The position numbers and the translations under genes are program-made. DNA of 19,679 nt from JAGMDK01 sp023128695 (GTDB taxonomy: Bacteria; Planctomycetota; Phycisphaerae; UBA1845; Fen-1342): the NCBI GenBank assembly GCA_030628805.1, contig DAOVQG010000044.1, positions 1 through 19,679 of the forward strand, written 5' to 3'. The notes under the pieces are model-generated. The model worked only from the letters and a program-made list of their open reading frames with translations, was not told where the DNA came from and did not search any database. How positions within the stretch are numbered: position 1 is the stretch's first letter; every line of letters begins with the position of its first letter. Below, one piece after another: positions 1-7,384 of this stretch.

Positions 1-406
1 AGGGATACTTGGGCTCCTCACGCTCTTCACCCAGAAGCTCATTGACGGTTGCGAGCAGCCTATCGATGTCAATCGGCTTGTCCAAAAACACGTCGACCGG
101 CAAATAGCTCTCGTCGGGGGCAAAGCGGTATGGTATCTGCTTTTCCTCATGTACGCAGGACAGAATAACAATCGGCAGATGCTGCATCTTCAGGTCTTCG
201 CGGATCGCTCGGGCGACCGCAAAACCCTCGTAGCCACTCGGCATCATGACGTCAAGAACAACGAGATCAGGAGCGCTGGACTTGACCTTCTCGATCCCTT
301 GCTCAGGGGTCAGGGCTACCTCCACTTCAAAGTGCGCTTTCTCAAGCATCAGCCGCACGGCGTCCAGGAGGTCCTGATCGTCGTCGATCACGAGTATCTT
401 AGCCAT
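1..406 (-). CDS. Response regulator receiver-domain protein (3' end outside window)
   Basis: CheY-like receiver domain, 134 codons visible; the C-terminus lies beyond the window. The start is the ATG at 406-404, reading MAKILVIDDDQDLL, with an AGGGAGAG ribosome site about 8 bases upstream. The acidic pocket is D8-D9, the phosphoacceptor is D52 (in LVVLDVMMP), the conserved Ser of the switch region is in VILSC near residue 82, and the conserved Lys is in FLDKP near 110. All residues needed for phosphotransfer are present. Whether an output domain follows cannot be seen; the sequence after the receiver is acidic and linker-like (GEEREEPKYP). It lies 26 bases after the flavoprotein gene on the same strand, so it is probably the tail of the same transcript. 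No partner histidine kinase is in the cluster. Family assignment is secure; its role here is unknown. Confidence 0.93.
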   Translation of the reverse strand, partial: MAKILVIDDDQDLLDAVRLMLEKAHFEVEVALTPEQGIEKVKSSAPDLVVLDVMMPSGYEGFAVARAIREDLKMQHLPIVILSCVHEEKQIPYRFAPDESYLPVDVFLDKPIDIDRLLATVNELLGEEREEPKYP

Positions 407-432
407 TGAGGCTCTCCCTTCTTCGAAGGCGG

Positions 433-1779
433 TTAGACCCGTCCCCGCATTTTACTGATGGCCACCTCCGCCGCGTTCACGAGCGGATACACGACCGGTG
501 ACGCCGTGAGGGCGGGATGGGTGCCGATCTGGAAGGTCGCAATGTCCTCAACGGTCATCCGCTTCTGCACACCAGCCGAAACCGCATTGATCATCTCACC
601 CGTTGCCGTGTCACCACGCACCTGGCCACCCAGTATGACGCCCGAATTCGCCTCAAAGACCGCTTTCATCTTTGTTTGGGCCATGCCGGGCATGCCGCCC
701 GGGTGCCGATTGGGCCCCTCGACGGTTGCGACCACCACGTCGTAGCCGTGCTGTCTGGCCATGGCCTCGGTCAGGCCGGCGGTACCGAGGGCGAAGTCGC
801 CCACGCAGGTCGACCACACTCCGACCGTGCCGTAGTTCTGACGCGTGATTCCAAACAGGTTCGCTCCGGCGATCCGAGCCTCCATTTGGGCAATCGAGGC
901 GAGCTTCAGGCCGGAAGGGCGGCCGCCAAAGAACGAGATTTTCTCGGCGCAGTCGCCGCACGCGAATACTGATGGATCCGAGGTCAGCATCGTCTGATCC
1001 ACCGCGATCCCGCCGGTTAAACCAATGCGCAGGCCGGCCTTCTTTGCCAGGTCCACGTTAGCCACCGCGCCGATACCGAGTATCACGGCGTCCGCCATTA
1101 TTTCGGAGCCGTCGGATAGCAGGACGGATTTAACGTGATCCCGGCCCTGAATTTGCTCGACCTTCGCGGCCGTCTTGATCGCAATTCCACGAGAGGCGAG
1201 CACCTCCTCCATCTCAACGCAGAATTCGTCATCGTAAGCCAGGCTGAGACAGTGTGGCATCATCTCCACGATCGTGACGTTGGCGTTGCCCATCTTCTTG
1301 ATTTCATCAGCGAACTCGATCCCGATGAACCCGCCGCCGATAATGACGACGTCCTTGGCGGCCTGAAGGCGCTCGAACAGCCGCCGCAAGTAATCGATGT
1401 CTTTCTGAATCGCGAAAACGCCATCGATATCAAACCCGGGAATCGGCGGCATGATCGGCAAGGAACCGGTTGCCATCACCAGACGGTCGTAACGTACACT
1501 CTCCGCGCTCGCATGGAGGAGCTTCTTGTCTCGATCGAGCTCGGTAACGTCAGCTTTCAACAGCTCGATGTTGTTGGCCTCGTACGGCGCGTCCGGCATG
1601 ACATTCTTCTCCGGGTCCTTGAGCGTACCGAAGATGTAAGGAATCCCGCACGGGACGAGAACCTGCTCCTCACGCCGGACGACAAGAACCCGCTTGCTTG
1701 GATAGTGGCGACGCGCCGTGAGGGCCGCTGTTAATCCGGCGGCGCTGCCGCCTATGACAACTACGTCTCTCTCTTTCAT
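433..1779 (-). CDS. FAD-dependent pyridine nucleotide-disulfide oxidoreductase, CoA-disulfide reductase / NADH oxidase-like
   Basis: 448 residues, the usual length for the CoA-disulfide reductase / NADH oxidase / NADH peroxidase branch. Visible landmarks are the FAD-binding GGSAAG at 10-15, a single redox Cys44 in VPCGIPY, the second dinucleotide-binding GGGFIG at 148-153, the FAD-contacting ACGDC at 273-277, and a C-terminal dimerisation domain from about residue 325. The single active cysteine (rather than a CxxxxC pair) is typical of enzymes that reduce CoA disulfide, persulfide or oxygen. The substrate cannot be told from sequence. The start codon directly abuts the TGA of the upstream thioesterase gene (TGAATG), and a GGAGAAGA ribosome site lies inside that gene, so the two are probably translationally coupled. 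Its position in a metal-sulfur type operon suggests thiol or persulfide redox work, but that is inference. Confidence 0.9.
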   Translation of the reverse strand: MKERDVVVIGGSAAGLTAALTARRHYPSKRVLVVRREEQVLVPCGIPYIFGTLKDPEKNVMPDAPYEANNIELLKADVTELDRDKKLLHASAESVRYDRLVMATGSLPIMPPIPGFDIDGVFAIQKDIDYLRRLFERLQAAKDVVIIGGGFIGIEFADEIKKMGNANVTIVEMMPHCLSLAYDDEFCVEMEEVLASRGIAIKTAAKVEQIQGRDHVKSVLLSDGSEIMADAVILGIGAVANVDLAKKAGLRIGLTGGIAVDQTMLTSDPSVFACGDCAEKISFFGGRPSGLKLASIAQMEARIAGANLFGITRQNYGTVGVWSTCVGDFALGTAGLTEAMARQHGYDVVVATVEGPNRHPGGMPGMAQTKMKAVFEANSGVILGGQVRGDTATGEMINAVSAGVQKRMTVEDIATFQIGTHPALTASPVVYPLVNAAEVAISKMRGRV

Positions 1780-2238
1780 TCATTCTTCTCCATGCCGTTG
1801 CTTCGTAATCCGTGCCTGGTCCATGAACTTTCCGCGTGCCGTGGCCATGAGCTGACCGTTTTGTACGACCTCAGCTTTGAGCACGTGCAAGGGAGGAGAG
1901 CAGCGTTCCACCCAGGCCCGCACGGTGACGGCCACGCCCGTGCGCACCGGATGCCGAAAGCGCACCGTCAGTTCCGCCGTCACGGCCGGGATGCCGTGAG
2001 CAAACATGCAATTGGTCATCGCGCCGTCCAGGAGGGAGGCAACCACACCACCGTGCAGCATACCTGCATAACCTTCAAAGGCTGCGTCGCAATCGAAGCG
2101 CGCCTGCACGCGGCCGTCGTCGGACGCCGCAAACTTCAGTCGCATGCTCCGGTCATTTGAGGGGCTACAGACCACGCAGTTTGAATGTACTTGGGCGCGC
2201 ACCTGCTGCAACCCGTCTTGGGCGCACTCAATGGTCAC
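1780..2238 (-). CDS. PaaI-family hotdog-fold thioesterase
   Basis: 152 residues, normal for a single hotdog domain. The family signature is MLHGGVVASLLDGAM, with HGG at 62-64 and the acidic catalytic-type residue D71. The N-terminus has a CxxC (C21, C24) in the position where many PaaI-like proteins carry a similar CxxC-x-P motif. Members hydrolyse acyl-CoA thioesters in the cytoplasm; the substrate is unknown. The first codons overlap the end of the Mrp-DNBP gene by 11 bases, and its stop codon directly adjoins the start of the flavoprotein gene, so it sits between both as part of one operon. A thioesterase next to a CoA-disulfide-reductase-like enzyme hints at CoA chemistry, but this is only contextual. 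Confidence 0.87.
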   Translation of the reverse strand: MTIECAQDGLQQVRAQVHSNCVVCSPSNDRSMRLKFAASDDGRVQARFDCDAAFEGYAGMLHGGVVASLLDGAMTNCMFAHGIPAVTAELTVRFRHPVRTGVAVTVRAWVERCSPPLHVLKAEVVQNGQLMATARGKFMDQARITKQRHGEE

Positions 2239-2566
2239 AGATGTTCTCTCCGGCCTGTAACGCTCCGTTCAGGTATGCGGTTGCCAACTGCTCGGGCGTC
2301 TCGGCCGGTGCGCCCACGACGACAGTGATGCCGTTTTGCGCGAACAGTTGCTGTGCCCGCTGGCCCATGCCGCCGGTAATGATCACGTTGGCGCCAAGCT
2401 CGTGCAGCCAGCGCGGCAGGGCTCCCGGCTCGTGGGATGGTGGCTTGTGCATGGTCTTGCCGAGGATCGCCTTGTCATCCTCGTTGACCTCGTACAGTGC
2501 GAACTCCTCGCAATGTCCAAAGTGCATGCTCACACGTCCTGCCTGTACAGGGATTGCAATCTTCAT
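2228..2566 (-). CDS. Possible internal translation product: free DNBP domain of the Mrp fusion
   Basis: In frame within the Mrp fusion, ATG at 2566-2564 begins MKIAIPVQAG, exactly where stand-alone DNBP proteins start. AAGGAGG lies at 2581-2575, 8 bases before this ATG, which is a stronger ribosome site than that of most genes in the operon. The product would be 112 residues. The protein would also be translated as the C-terminus of the full-length fusion. Either this is a gene fusion that kept its old start site, or both a fusion and a free domain are produced. Sequence alone cannot decide. Confidence 0.45.
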   Translation of the reverse strand: MKIAIPVQAGRVSMHFGHCEEFALYEVNEDDKAILGKTMHKPPSHEPGALPRWLHELGANVIITGGMGQRAQQLFAQNGITVVVGAPAETPEQLATAYLNGALQAGENICDH

Positions 2567-3451
2567 ACGACGATCCTCCTTGCCTTGATTCTCTGTTGCG
2601 ACACTGGCGTGTGCTGGTGTTTGTTGTCCCAGGAGCAAGCCCACGACGTCGGCGAACGCCTGGGCGCCGAGACTGTTCGTACGGTTGTCAATGAACGGGA
2701 TTCCCGCATCGCCTGATGTAACGATATCCGGATCGATCGGGATCGATCCCAGGAATGGCACGCTCATTTCATCAGCCAGGGCCTTGCCGCCACCTTTCTT
2801 GAACAAATCGATTTGCTGCCCACAGTTTGGGCAAACAAAGCCGCTCATATTCTCCACGATTCCCGCAACCGGCAACGACAGACTGTTGCAGAAGGACACG
2901 CAGCGGCGCACGTCCGCGACAGCCAGGTCTTGCGGCGTAGTTACGATCACGGCCTCCGCCGGCGAACCGACGAGCTGAGCGACCGACAGCGGTTCGTCCC
3001 CCGTTCCCGGCGGTGAATCGACGACCAAGACATCCAGGTTGCCCCAAGCGACGTTTGTCAGGAATTGGCGTATGAGGTGAAACTTGCGCGGGCCGCGCCA
3101 GATCACGGGCTCGTTACCACTGGGCAACAGGAACCCGATCGACATGACCGCCAGTTTGTCGTTCATGTGGACCGGCGACATGTCCTCTCCGGAAACGCCG
3201 ATCTGCTTACCCTCCAGCCCCAGTAGTTTCGGAATGCTCGGTCCGTGGACGTCGACGTCCAGGAGGCCGACGGCCTTGCCGGCTAGTGCCAGGGATACCG
3301 CCAGGTTGGCAGCCACGGTGCTCTTCCCGACGCCGCCTTTGCCCGACAGGACGAGCAGCTTTCGTCGGATGGTCTTCATCCGGGCTTGAAGCATCTGCTC
3401 GTCACGCTGCCGCTGGGCCTCGTCAATTGGTTGTGCCTGTTGCTGTGACAT
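2228..3451 (-). CDS. mrp: Mrp/NBP35-type P-loop ATPase fused to a C-terminal dinitrogenase-cofactor-binding (ORP/NifX-like) domain
   Basis: 407 residues from the ATG at 3451, chosen because CAGGAG lies 5 bases upstream and the family normally begins shortly before the P-loop; an in-frame extension to 3523 exists but runs through the previous gene. Residues 30-280 are an Mrp ATPase: deviant Walker A GKGGVGKS at 37-44, DVDVHGPS at 66-72, Walker B-like VVDSPPGTGD, and the C-terminal CPNC at 207-210 that binds a bridging Fe-S cluster in this family. Residues 296-407 are a DNBP domain (MKIAIPV, MHFGHC, ITGGMG). The same fusion is known in the orange protein system of Desulfovibrio (MRP-ORP), where it carries Fe-S clusters. 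The two domains are joined at a perfect internal Shine-Dalgarno and ATG, so a free DNBP domain may also be made. Overlaps neighbours at both ends. Confidence 0.93.
   Translation of the reverse strand: MSQQQAQPIDEAQRQRDEQMLQARMKTIRRKLLVLSGKGGVGKSTVAANLAVSLALAGKAVGLLDVDVHGPSIPKLLGLEGKQIGVSGEDMSPVHMNDKLAVMSIGFLLPSGNEPVIWRGPRKFHLIRQFLTNVAWGNLDVLVVDSPPGTGDEPLSVAQLVGSPAEAVIVTTPQDLAVADVRRCVSFCNSLSLPVAGIVENMSGFVCPNCGQQIDLFKKGGGKALADEMSVPFLGSIPIDPDIVTSGDAGIPFIDNRTNSLGAQAFADVVGLLLGQQTPAHASVATENQGKEDRRMKIAIPVQAGRVSMHFGHCEEFALYEVNEDDKAILGKTMHKPPSHEPGALPRWLHELGANVIITGGMGQRAQQLFAQNGITVVVGAPAETPEQLATAYLNGALQAGENICDH
2564..2581 (-). promoter_or_regulatory. Strong internal Shine-Dalgarno and ATG inside the Mrp fusion gene
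   Basis: AAGGAGG followed by 8 bases and ATG, in frame with the fused DNBP domain. The Gly-Lys-Glu-Asp codons at the domain junction encode it. Confidence 0.6.
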
Positions 3452-4346
3452 TTGGACTCCTGAGCGTCTCCAGGACGTTTGCCCAGAGTTGTCGAACATC
3501 GGCCGTGACACCGTCCGTTGCATACTCGGTGATGGACTGCATCCTGATCTGAGCCTCCGTGATGGCCCGATCGTAGCGAACTCTCCCCGCCACCTTAAGA
3601 CCGCGGCGGCGCGCCAAGGCTTCGATGTTTAGCGTGAGATTCTCGTTTATATCCCATTTGTTGATGCAAATCAGCGTTTCGACGCGGAAATGCCTGGTCA
3701 AATCTGATACACGTTCCAGATCATGCCGGCCGCTTAATGTCGGCTCCGTAACTACCAAGGCCAAATCAGCCCCTGTTATCGAGGCGATCACCGGACAGCC
3801 GATGCCTGGTGAGCCATCAATGAGAACCAGATCACGCGCGCGGCTTTTGGCGGTCTCCCGCGCCCGCTCGCGAACCAGGCTGACCAGCTTGCCGGAATTC
3901 TCTTCCGCGATACCTAACTTGGCATGCACCATCGGTCCGGCGCGCGTCTCGGATACGAACCACTCCCCGTTGATCGCGGGAGCAAACTCGATGGCCTCCT
4001 CGGGGCAGAACCAAGCACAGACGCCGCAACCCTCGCAGGCGATCGGATCGATGCGATACGCCTTTTCGCGCTGCCCTTCATCGGCTTCGCGGGAAGAAAC
4101 CGCATCAAACCGGCACACTTCCGCGCATTTCCCACAGGCCGTGCAGCGTTCGGGCATAATCCGGGCCTGCGAGCCGCCGGAAAACGTCTCGCGTTTGACA
4201 ATCGTCGGGTCCAGGACGAGATGGAGATCGGCCGCGTCGACGTCGCAATCCGCCAGAACGGCGTTTTCGGCCAGCGTGGCGAACGCGGCCACGATCGACG
4301 TCTTTCCTGTCCCGCCCTTGCCACTGATGATGACCAGTTCTTTCAT
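3423..4346 (-). CDS. MinD-superfamily P-loop ATPase with inserted 2[4Fe-4S] ferredoxin domain (copy 1)
   Basis: 307 residues from the ATG at 4346. This start is chosen because the ATG overlaps the previous stop as ATGA and directly precedes the first beta strand and P-loop; an upstream in-frame extension would lie inside the methyltransferase gene. Deviant Walker A GKGGTGKTS spans 9-17, the DCDVDAAD switch is at 33-40 and Walker B-like LIDGSPG at 176-182. An inserted ferredoxin carries two complete CxxCxxCxxxC sets: C68/71/74/78 and the C104/107/110 set ending with C114 before Pro. Such proteins form pairs in ORP and related metallocluster loci and are thought to couple ATP hydrolysis to electron or cluster transfer. 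The 3' end overlaps the Mrp gene by 29 bases. It is clearly related to the second copy at 6292-7158 but diverged, so probably they work as a heteromeric pair. Confidence 0.92.
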   Translation of the reverse strand: MKELVIISGKGGTGKTSIVAAFATLAENAVLADCDVDAADLHLVLDPTIVKRETFSGGSQARIMPERCTACGKCAEVCRFDAVSSREADEGQREKAYRIDPIACEGCGVCAWFCPEEAIEFAPAINGEWFVSETRAGPMVHAKLGIAEENSGKLVSLVRERARETAKSRARDLVLIDGSPGIGCPVIASITGADLALVVTEPTLSGRHDLERVSDLTRHFRVETLICINKWDINENLTLNIEALARRRGLKVAGRVRYDRAITEAQIRMQSITEYATDGVTADVRQLWANVLETLRSPNVTATGTTN

Positions 4347-4918
4347 GAAGCGGTTCCCGTCTTTCGAAGCCTTTCCGGGCGGAAACCTCTGGCCCAAATG
4401 AGCCGGCGTCGCTCAATCAATCGCACCGAGGTTTCCTGATACCCAGCCTTATCGAGCATCCCGGCCAACTCCTCCGGGCTGTAGTAATCCTCACCCCACA
4501 GACGTTGCGCCAGCGAATCCCGTGGGAATTCCACAATCAGGATCTCCCCGCCGGGGCGCAAGACACGCTTGGCTTCCCGCAGGATTGTCCTGGCGTGTTT
4601 CATCTCGTGCAGGGCCCACAGCACTACGACCGCGTCCACGGATTCGTTCGCTGCGAAGTCAAGATGAGCTGCGTCTTTTCGAACGTAGCGAATCCGCGCG
4701 TTCCTGGATGAGCGAGGCCGTTTTGGAAAGTCCGCCGAGGAGATGTCAACCCCGGTGACGTGCTGGCGATACACTTGGGCCAGGTATTTCACCAACCCGC
4801 ACGCGCCACAGCCGAGATCGAGGACGCGACCAGCCAGACGCAATTCGCGCCCGATCCGCTCATACAGTCGCGGCTTGATCCTGTCGTAGAAGTTCATCTT
4901 CAGCATTTTGCCGGACAC
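4343..4918 (-). CDS. Class I SAM-dependent methyltransferase
   Basis: 191 residues, compact Rossmann-fold methyltransferase of the Methyltransf_11/25 type. Motif I is VLDLGCGACG at 32-41, the acidic residue binding the SAM ribose is D58 in VTGVDIS, and later strands read VDAVVVLWALHEM and RVLRPGGEILIVEF. The start is a GTG at 4918 with GGAG 8 bases upstream; ATG codons at 4906 and 4897 are alternatives. Its stop overlaps the MinD-ferredoxin ATPase start as ATGA, so translation is coupled. The substrate is not predictable; small-molecule methyltransferases of this shape also act on metalloids or thiols. It lies 43 bases after the radical SAM gene. Confidence 0.88.
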   Translation of the reverse strand: MSGKMLKMNFYDRIKPRLYERIGRELRLAGRVLDLGCGACGLVKYLAQVYRQHVTGVDISSADFPKRPRSSRNARIRYVRKDAAHLDFAANESVDAVVVLWALHEMKHARTILREAKRVLRPGGEILIVEFPRDSLAQRLWGEDYYSPEELAGMLDKAGYQETSVRLIERRRLIWARGFRPERLRKTGTAS

Positions 4919-4961
4919 GCTTTTAACTCCGTGCCGTCGCGACCTTGTGTTCCTCTTCCAT

Positions 4962-5912
4962 TCATTGAGGCGCGCTATCGTCGTCTGTTCGTTTCGCGAA
5001 TCGGTAGAACGCTCCCGCGCCGCTACCCTCGCAGACCAGCACGTGCTCCCTGAGCAACTCGTCCAAGTACTTCACGACCTCATTGGAATGCAGTCCGAGC
5101 CCGGTGGCCAGATCGTTCAGTGTACACGGGCGCCGCATCAAGAGGTTGAGAATATCCTCCCGGCGGGCCTGATAATACTCGCCATGATGTACGGTTTGGT
5201 ATTCAGCGATCACCTCGGCGCGGTCTCCGAAGAGCCGAGCGGCCTGTGTGAGTTCGTCAAGCGGCACCGGCCGGGCAAATGCCTCGCAGGGGGGGCGTGT
5301 TACCGTGTTCAACTGCACGCGGTCGGGCATAATCCGATCTAGCCAGCGAGCAATCCTCTCCTGCTGGATGCCGGCTGCGTTTAGACCTTTCAGGAGAAAC
5401 ACCTCGAGCCAGAGCGGTTTGGAGAACCGCTGCCGAAACTCCTCGATTCCAGTTACCATGCGGTCGAAGAGAATCGCCGCGTGCGGCCGGTTTACCCACT
5501 GGAACGTGGCCTCGTCGCCGGCGTCCAGCGAGGGGATGACGAGATCCGCTTCCAGGAGCGCTTCCTGCACGTCACGGTCCCACAGCAGCGACCCGTTCGT
5601 CAGCACGGCGACGGGCCGGTCGGTTCTTTCCTTGATCCCCGCGATCAGTGGCGCCAAACGGGAATACAAGGTGGGTTCGCCCGATCCGGACAACGTGACA
5701 TAGTCGGCTTCCGGTCCGGCCGCCAGCCGGCACTCGAGTTCCTCCAGGACTTCGTCCAACGGGACATATTCCTTCCGTTCAATGGTCTTGTTCGTCGTTC
5801 GGCCGAGCTGGCAATAGATGCAGTCGTAGGAGCACGTCTTGAACGGTACCAGGTCGATGCCCAGTGAACGCCCCAGCCGACGGGACGGCACGGGTCCGAA
5901 TACGTGGCTCAT
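4962..5912 (-). CDS. Radical SAM protein (COG0731-like) with C-terminal winged-helix region
   Basis: 316 residues. The cluster-binding CxxxCxxC is C27/C31/C34 (in TCSYDCIYCQ). The SAM-binding GEPT-type motif is GSGEPT at 76-81, and later strands VAVLTNGSLL and LVIPSLDAG fit the radical SAM barrel. The N-terminal FGPVPSRRLGRSLG is shared by the COG0731 group. Residues from about 245 to 305 read like a winged helix (ILNLLMRRPCTLNDLATGL followed by a recognition-helix-like LDELLREHVL), so the protein may bind nucleic acid or use that module for protein contact. AGGTGA lies 5-6 bases before the ATG. Homologues are annotated only as radical SAM proteins or Fe-S oxidoreductases; the reaction here is unknown. 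Maturation of a cofactor or protein of the operon is a reasonable guess. Confidence 0.9.
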   Translation of the reverse strand: MSHVFGPVPSRRLGRSLGIDLVPFKTCSYDCIYCQLGRTTNKTIERKEYVPLDEVLEELECRLAAGPEADYVTLSGSGEPTLYSRLAPLIAGIKERTDRPVAVLTNGSLLWDRDVQEALLEADLVIPSLDAGDEATFQWVNRPHAAILFDRMVTGIEEFRQRFSKPLWLEVFLLKGLNAAGIQQERIARWLDRIMPDRVQLNTVTRPPCEAFARPVPLDELTQAARLFGDRAEVIAEYQTVHHGEYYQARREDILNLLMRRPCTLNDLATGLGLHSNEVVKYLDELLREHVLVCEGSGAGAFYRFAKRTDDDSAPQ

Positions 5913-5980
5913 CGGGTCACCTGTAGCTTCCAGGGAGGGACGATCATGGTGTCATTATATCCAGGCCTACGTTTCTTCTA

Positions 5981-6295
5981 CTAATCCGCGCCATCCTGAT
6001 CGTGCGGGAGTCCACGGTGCGGAGCTTTCTGTCGCCGGCTTCCCAGGCGCAGAGCTGACAGGAAGAACGCGGAAATACCGCCGAACAGCCCGGCGAAAGC
6101 AGGCCCACCCGCGCACCCGGGCTGACCGCAGAACGGACACACGGAGAACGCGGTCAAGAACGCGAACAAGCCGGCCCACCACCCCAAAAAGCGGGCCAGC
6201 GGTGCCAGGAAGCGGCGCTTGGCCGATCGACACAATTTCCGTGTGCCAGGGCCGGCAGATTGTTCGGTGGTGCCGGACTCGTTCGCGCGACTCAT
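5981..6295 (-). CDS. Small membrane protein with CPFCGQPGC motif
   Basis: 104 residues. The start is ATGA-coupled to the end of the MinD-ferredoxin ATPase gene, which supports it as real. A basic N-terminus (KRRF at 27-30) precedes two hydrophobic segments at about 33-52 and 64-84, joined by a short turn holding C53, C56 and C61 in SVCPFCGQPGC. The C-terminus is basic and polar. The predicted shape is a helical hairpin with both ends in the cytoplasm and three cysteines near the outer face of the membrane, which could bind a metal or form disulfides. No named family is recognised. It may anchor or accept from the neighbouring ATPase; that is contextual inference. Confidence 0.72.
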   Translation of the reverse strand: MSRANESGTTEQSAGPGTRKLCRSAKRRFLAPLARFLGWWAGLFAFLTAFSVCPFCGQPGCAGGPAFAGLFGGISAFFLSALRLGSRRQKAPHRGLPHDQDGAD

Positions 6296-7158
6296 GGTTC
6301 TCCTGTCCGATGCGGCAGCAACGACTCCTCCAGCCGGGCCTGAAGCTGTTCGAACGCCGCTTGAGTCTCCGGCACGGCGTCGATCACGAGCTCCCCGCGC
6401 GAATACGCCTCCGCGATGCGTCGGTCGTCTGGAATCTCAAGCAACACCGGAATCTGCTCGGCGGCACAGTAATCCACAACGCGGCCGTCGCCGACATCGG
6501 CGCGATTGATGACCACGCCGAACGGAAGCTCCAGTTGCCGCACGGTCTCCACCGCCAGTATCAGGTCATTGAGCCCAAACGGCGTCGGCTCGGTAACGAG
6601 CACGACGAAGTCACTATTAAGCACGGCCGTAATGACCGGACAGGACGTACCCGGCGGGGCATCGATGACGAGCCAGTCAACGTCCGGGGCCGCGGCCCTG
6701 ACCGCCTTGATCACCGGCGGACTTTGGGCCTCGCCCACGTTCAGCAGACCGTGCACAAACTGGACCGGGCCGGCCTGCCCGCGCTCCACGACGCCAATCT
6801 CTCGCGGCACCTCGATAATCGCCTGGCAGGGGCAGGCCAAGGCGCAGCCGCCGCAGCCGTGGCACAGCTCCGGGTATACGAGGACCTTCTGTCCCAGACA
6901 CACGATCGCGCTGTATTGGCAAATCGCGCCGCACTGACCGCACTGCTCACACGCCTGTTCGATGACTCGCGGCACCGGTATCGCCACCGGCGTACGCTCA
7001 GCGAGGGCGGGTTTGAGGAACAGGTGTCCGTTGGGTTCTTCCACGTCGCAATCCAGGTACGCCGCGGAGCGTCCCTGGCGCGACACCGCCACGGCCAGAT
7101 TCGTGGCCAGTGTTGTTTTGCCGGTTCCGCCCTTGCCGCTGGCTATGGCTATTCTCAC
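6292..7158 (-). CDS. MinD-superfamily P-loop ATPase with inserted 2[4Fe-4S] ferredoxin domain (copy 2)
   Basis: 288 residues from a GTG at 7158; the next residues RIAIASGKGGTGKT are the family start, so no upstream extension is needed. Deviant Walker A GKGGTGKTT at 8-16, DCDVEEPN at 36-43, Walker B-like VIDAPPGTSCP near 163-173. The inserted ferredoxin has C70/73/76/80 and C99/102/105/109. Compared with the other copy it keeps DAPPGT where copy 1 has DGSPGI, closer to canonical MinD/Mrp. The ribosome site is weak. It follows the 58-residue ferredoxin gene by 45 bases and overlaps the small membrane protein gene by 4. Known relatives occur in pairs in ORP-type loci. Confidence 0.92.
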   Translation of the reverse strand: MRIAIASGKGGTGKTTLATNLAVAVSRQGRSAAYLDCDVEEPNGHLFLKPALAERTPVAIPVPRVIEQACEQCGQCGAICQYSAIVCLGQKVLVYPELCHGCGGCALACPCQAIIEVPREIGVVERGQAGPVQFVHGLLNVGEAQSPPVIKAVRAAAPDVDWLVIDAPPGTSCPVITAVLNSDFVVLVTEPTPFGLNDLILAVETVRQLELPFGVVINRADVGDGRVVDYCAAEQIPVLLEIPDDRRIAEAYSRGELVIDAVPETQAAFEQLQARLEESLLPHRTGEP

Positions 7159-7203
7159 TGCACACCGTGGCTCATTACAGCCGTTGGCCTGAACAAGCCA
7201 TGC

Positions 7204-7380
7204 CTATTCGGGAACACTGATTGCCTCGGTTGGGCATTCGGCCACGCACGCTGCACAGTCGATACAGTTCTCTTCATCAATGACTGCCTTTTCGTTCTCC
7301 AGCGCAATAACCTCTACTGGGCACACGTCAACGCATGCGCCGCATCCCGTACACTTTTCAACATCTACCGTCGCCGCCAT
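7204..7380 (-). CDS. Small 2[4Fe-4S] ferredoxin
   Basis: 58 residues, clostridial-type size. Two complete cluster motifs: C10/13/16 with C20 before Pro, and C39/42/45 with C49 before Pro. Start ATG at 7380 has AGGAAGGA about 8 bases upstream, lying inside the end of the DNBP gene; only 3 bases separate that gene's stop and this start. Stop is TAG at 7206-7204. The protein is acidic (theVEK, LENEK, DEEN segments), as expected for a soluble electron carrier. It probably supplies electrons to, or exchanges them with, the ferredoxin domains of the adjacent MinD-type ATPases. Confidence 0.93.
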   Translation of the reverse strand: MAATVDVEKCTGCGACVDVCPVEVIALENEKAVIDEENCIDCAACVAECPTEAISVPE

Positions 7381-7384
7381 GCGG

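Noticed and set aside
2552..2561. Palindrome GATTGCAATC near the internal start of the Mrp fusion
   Set aside because: It lacks the TTGCA-N3-TGCAA format of the operon sites and encodes the conserved start of the DNBP domain; chance is sufficient.
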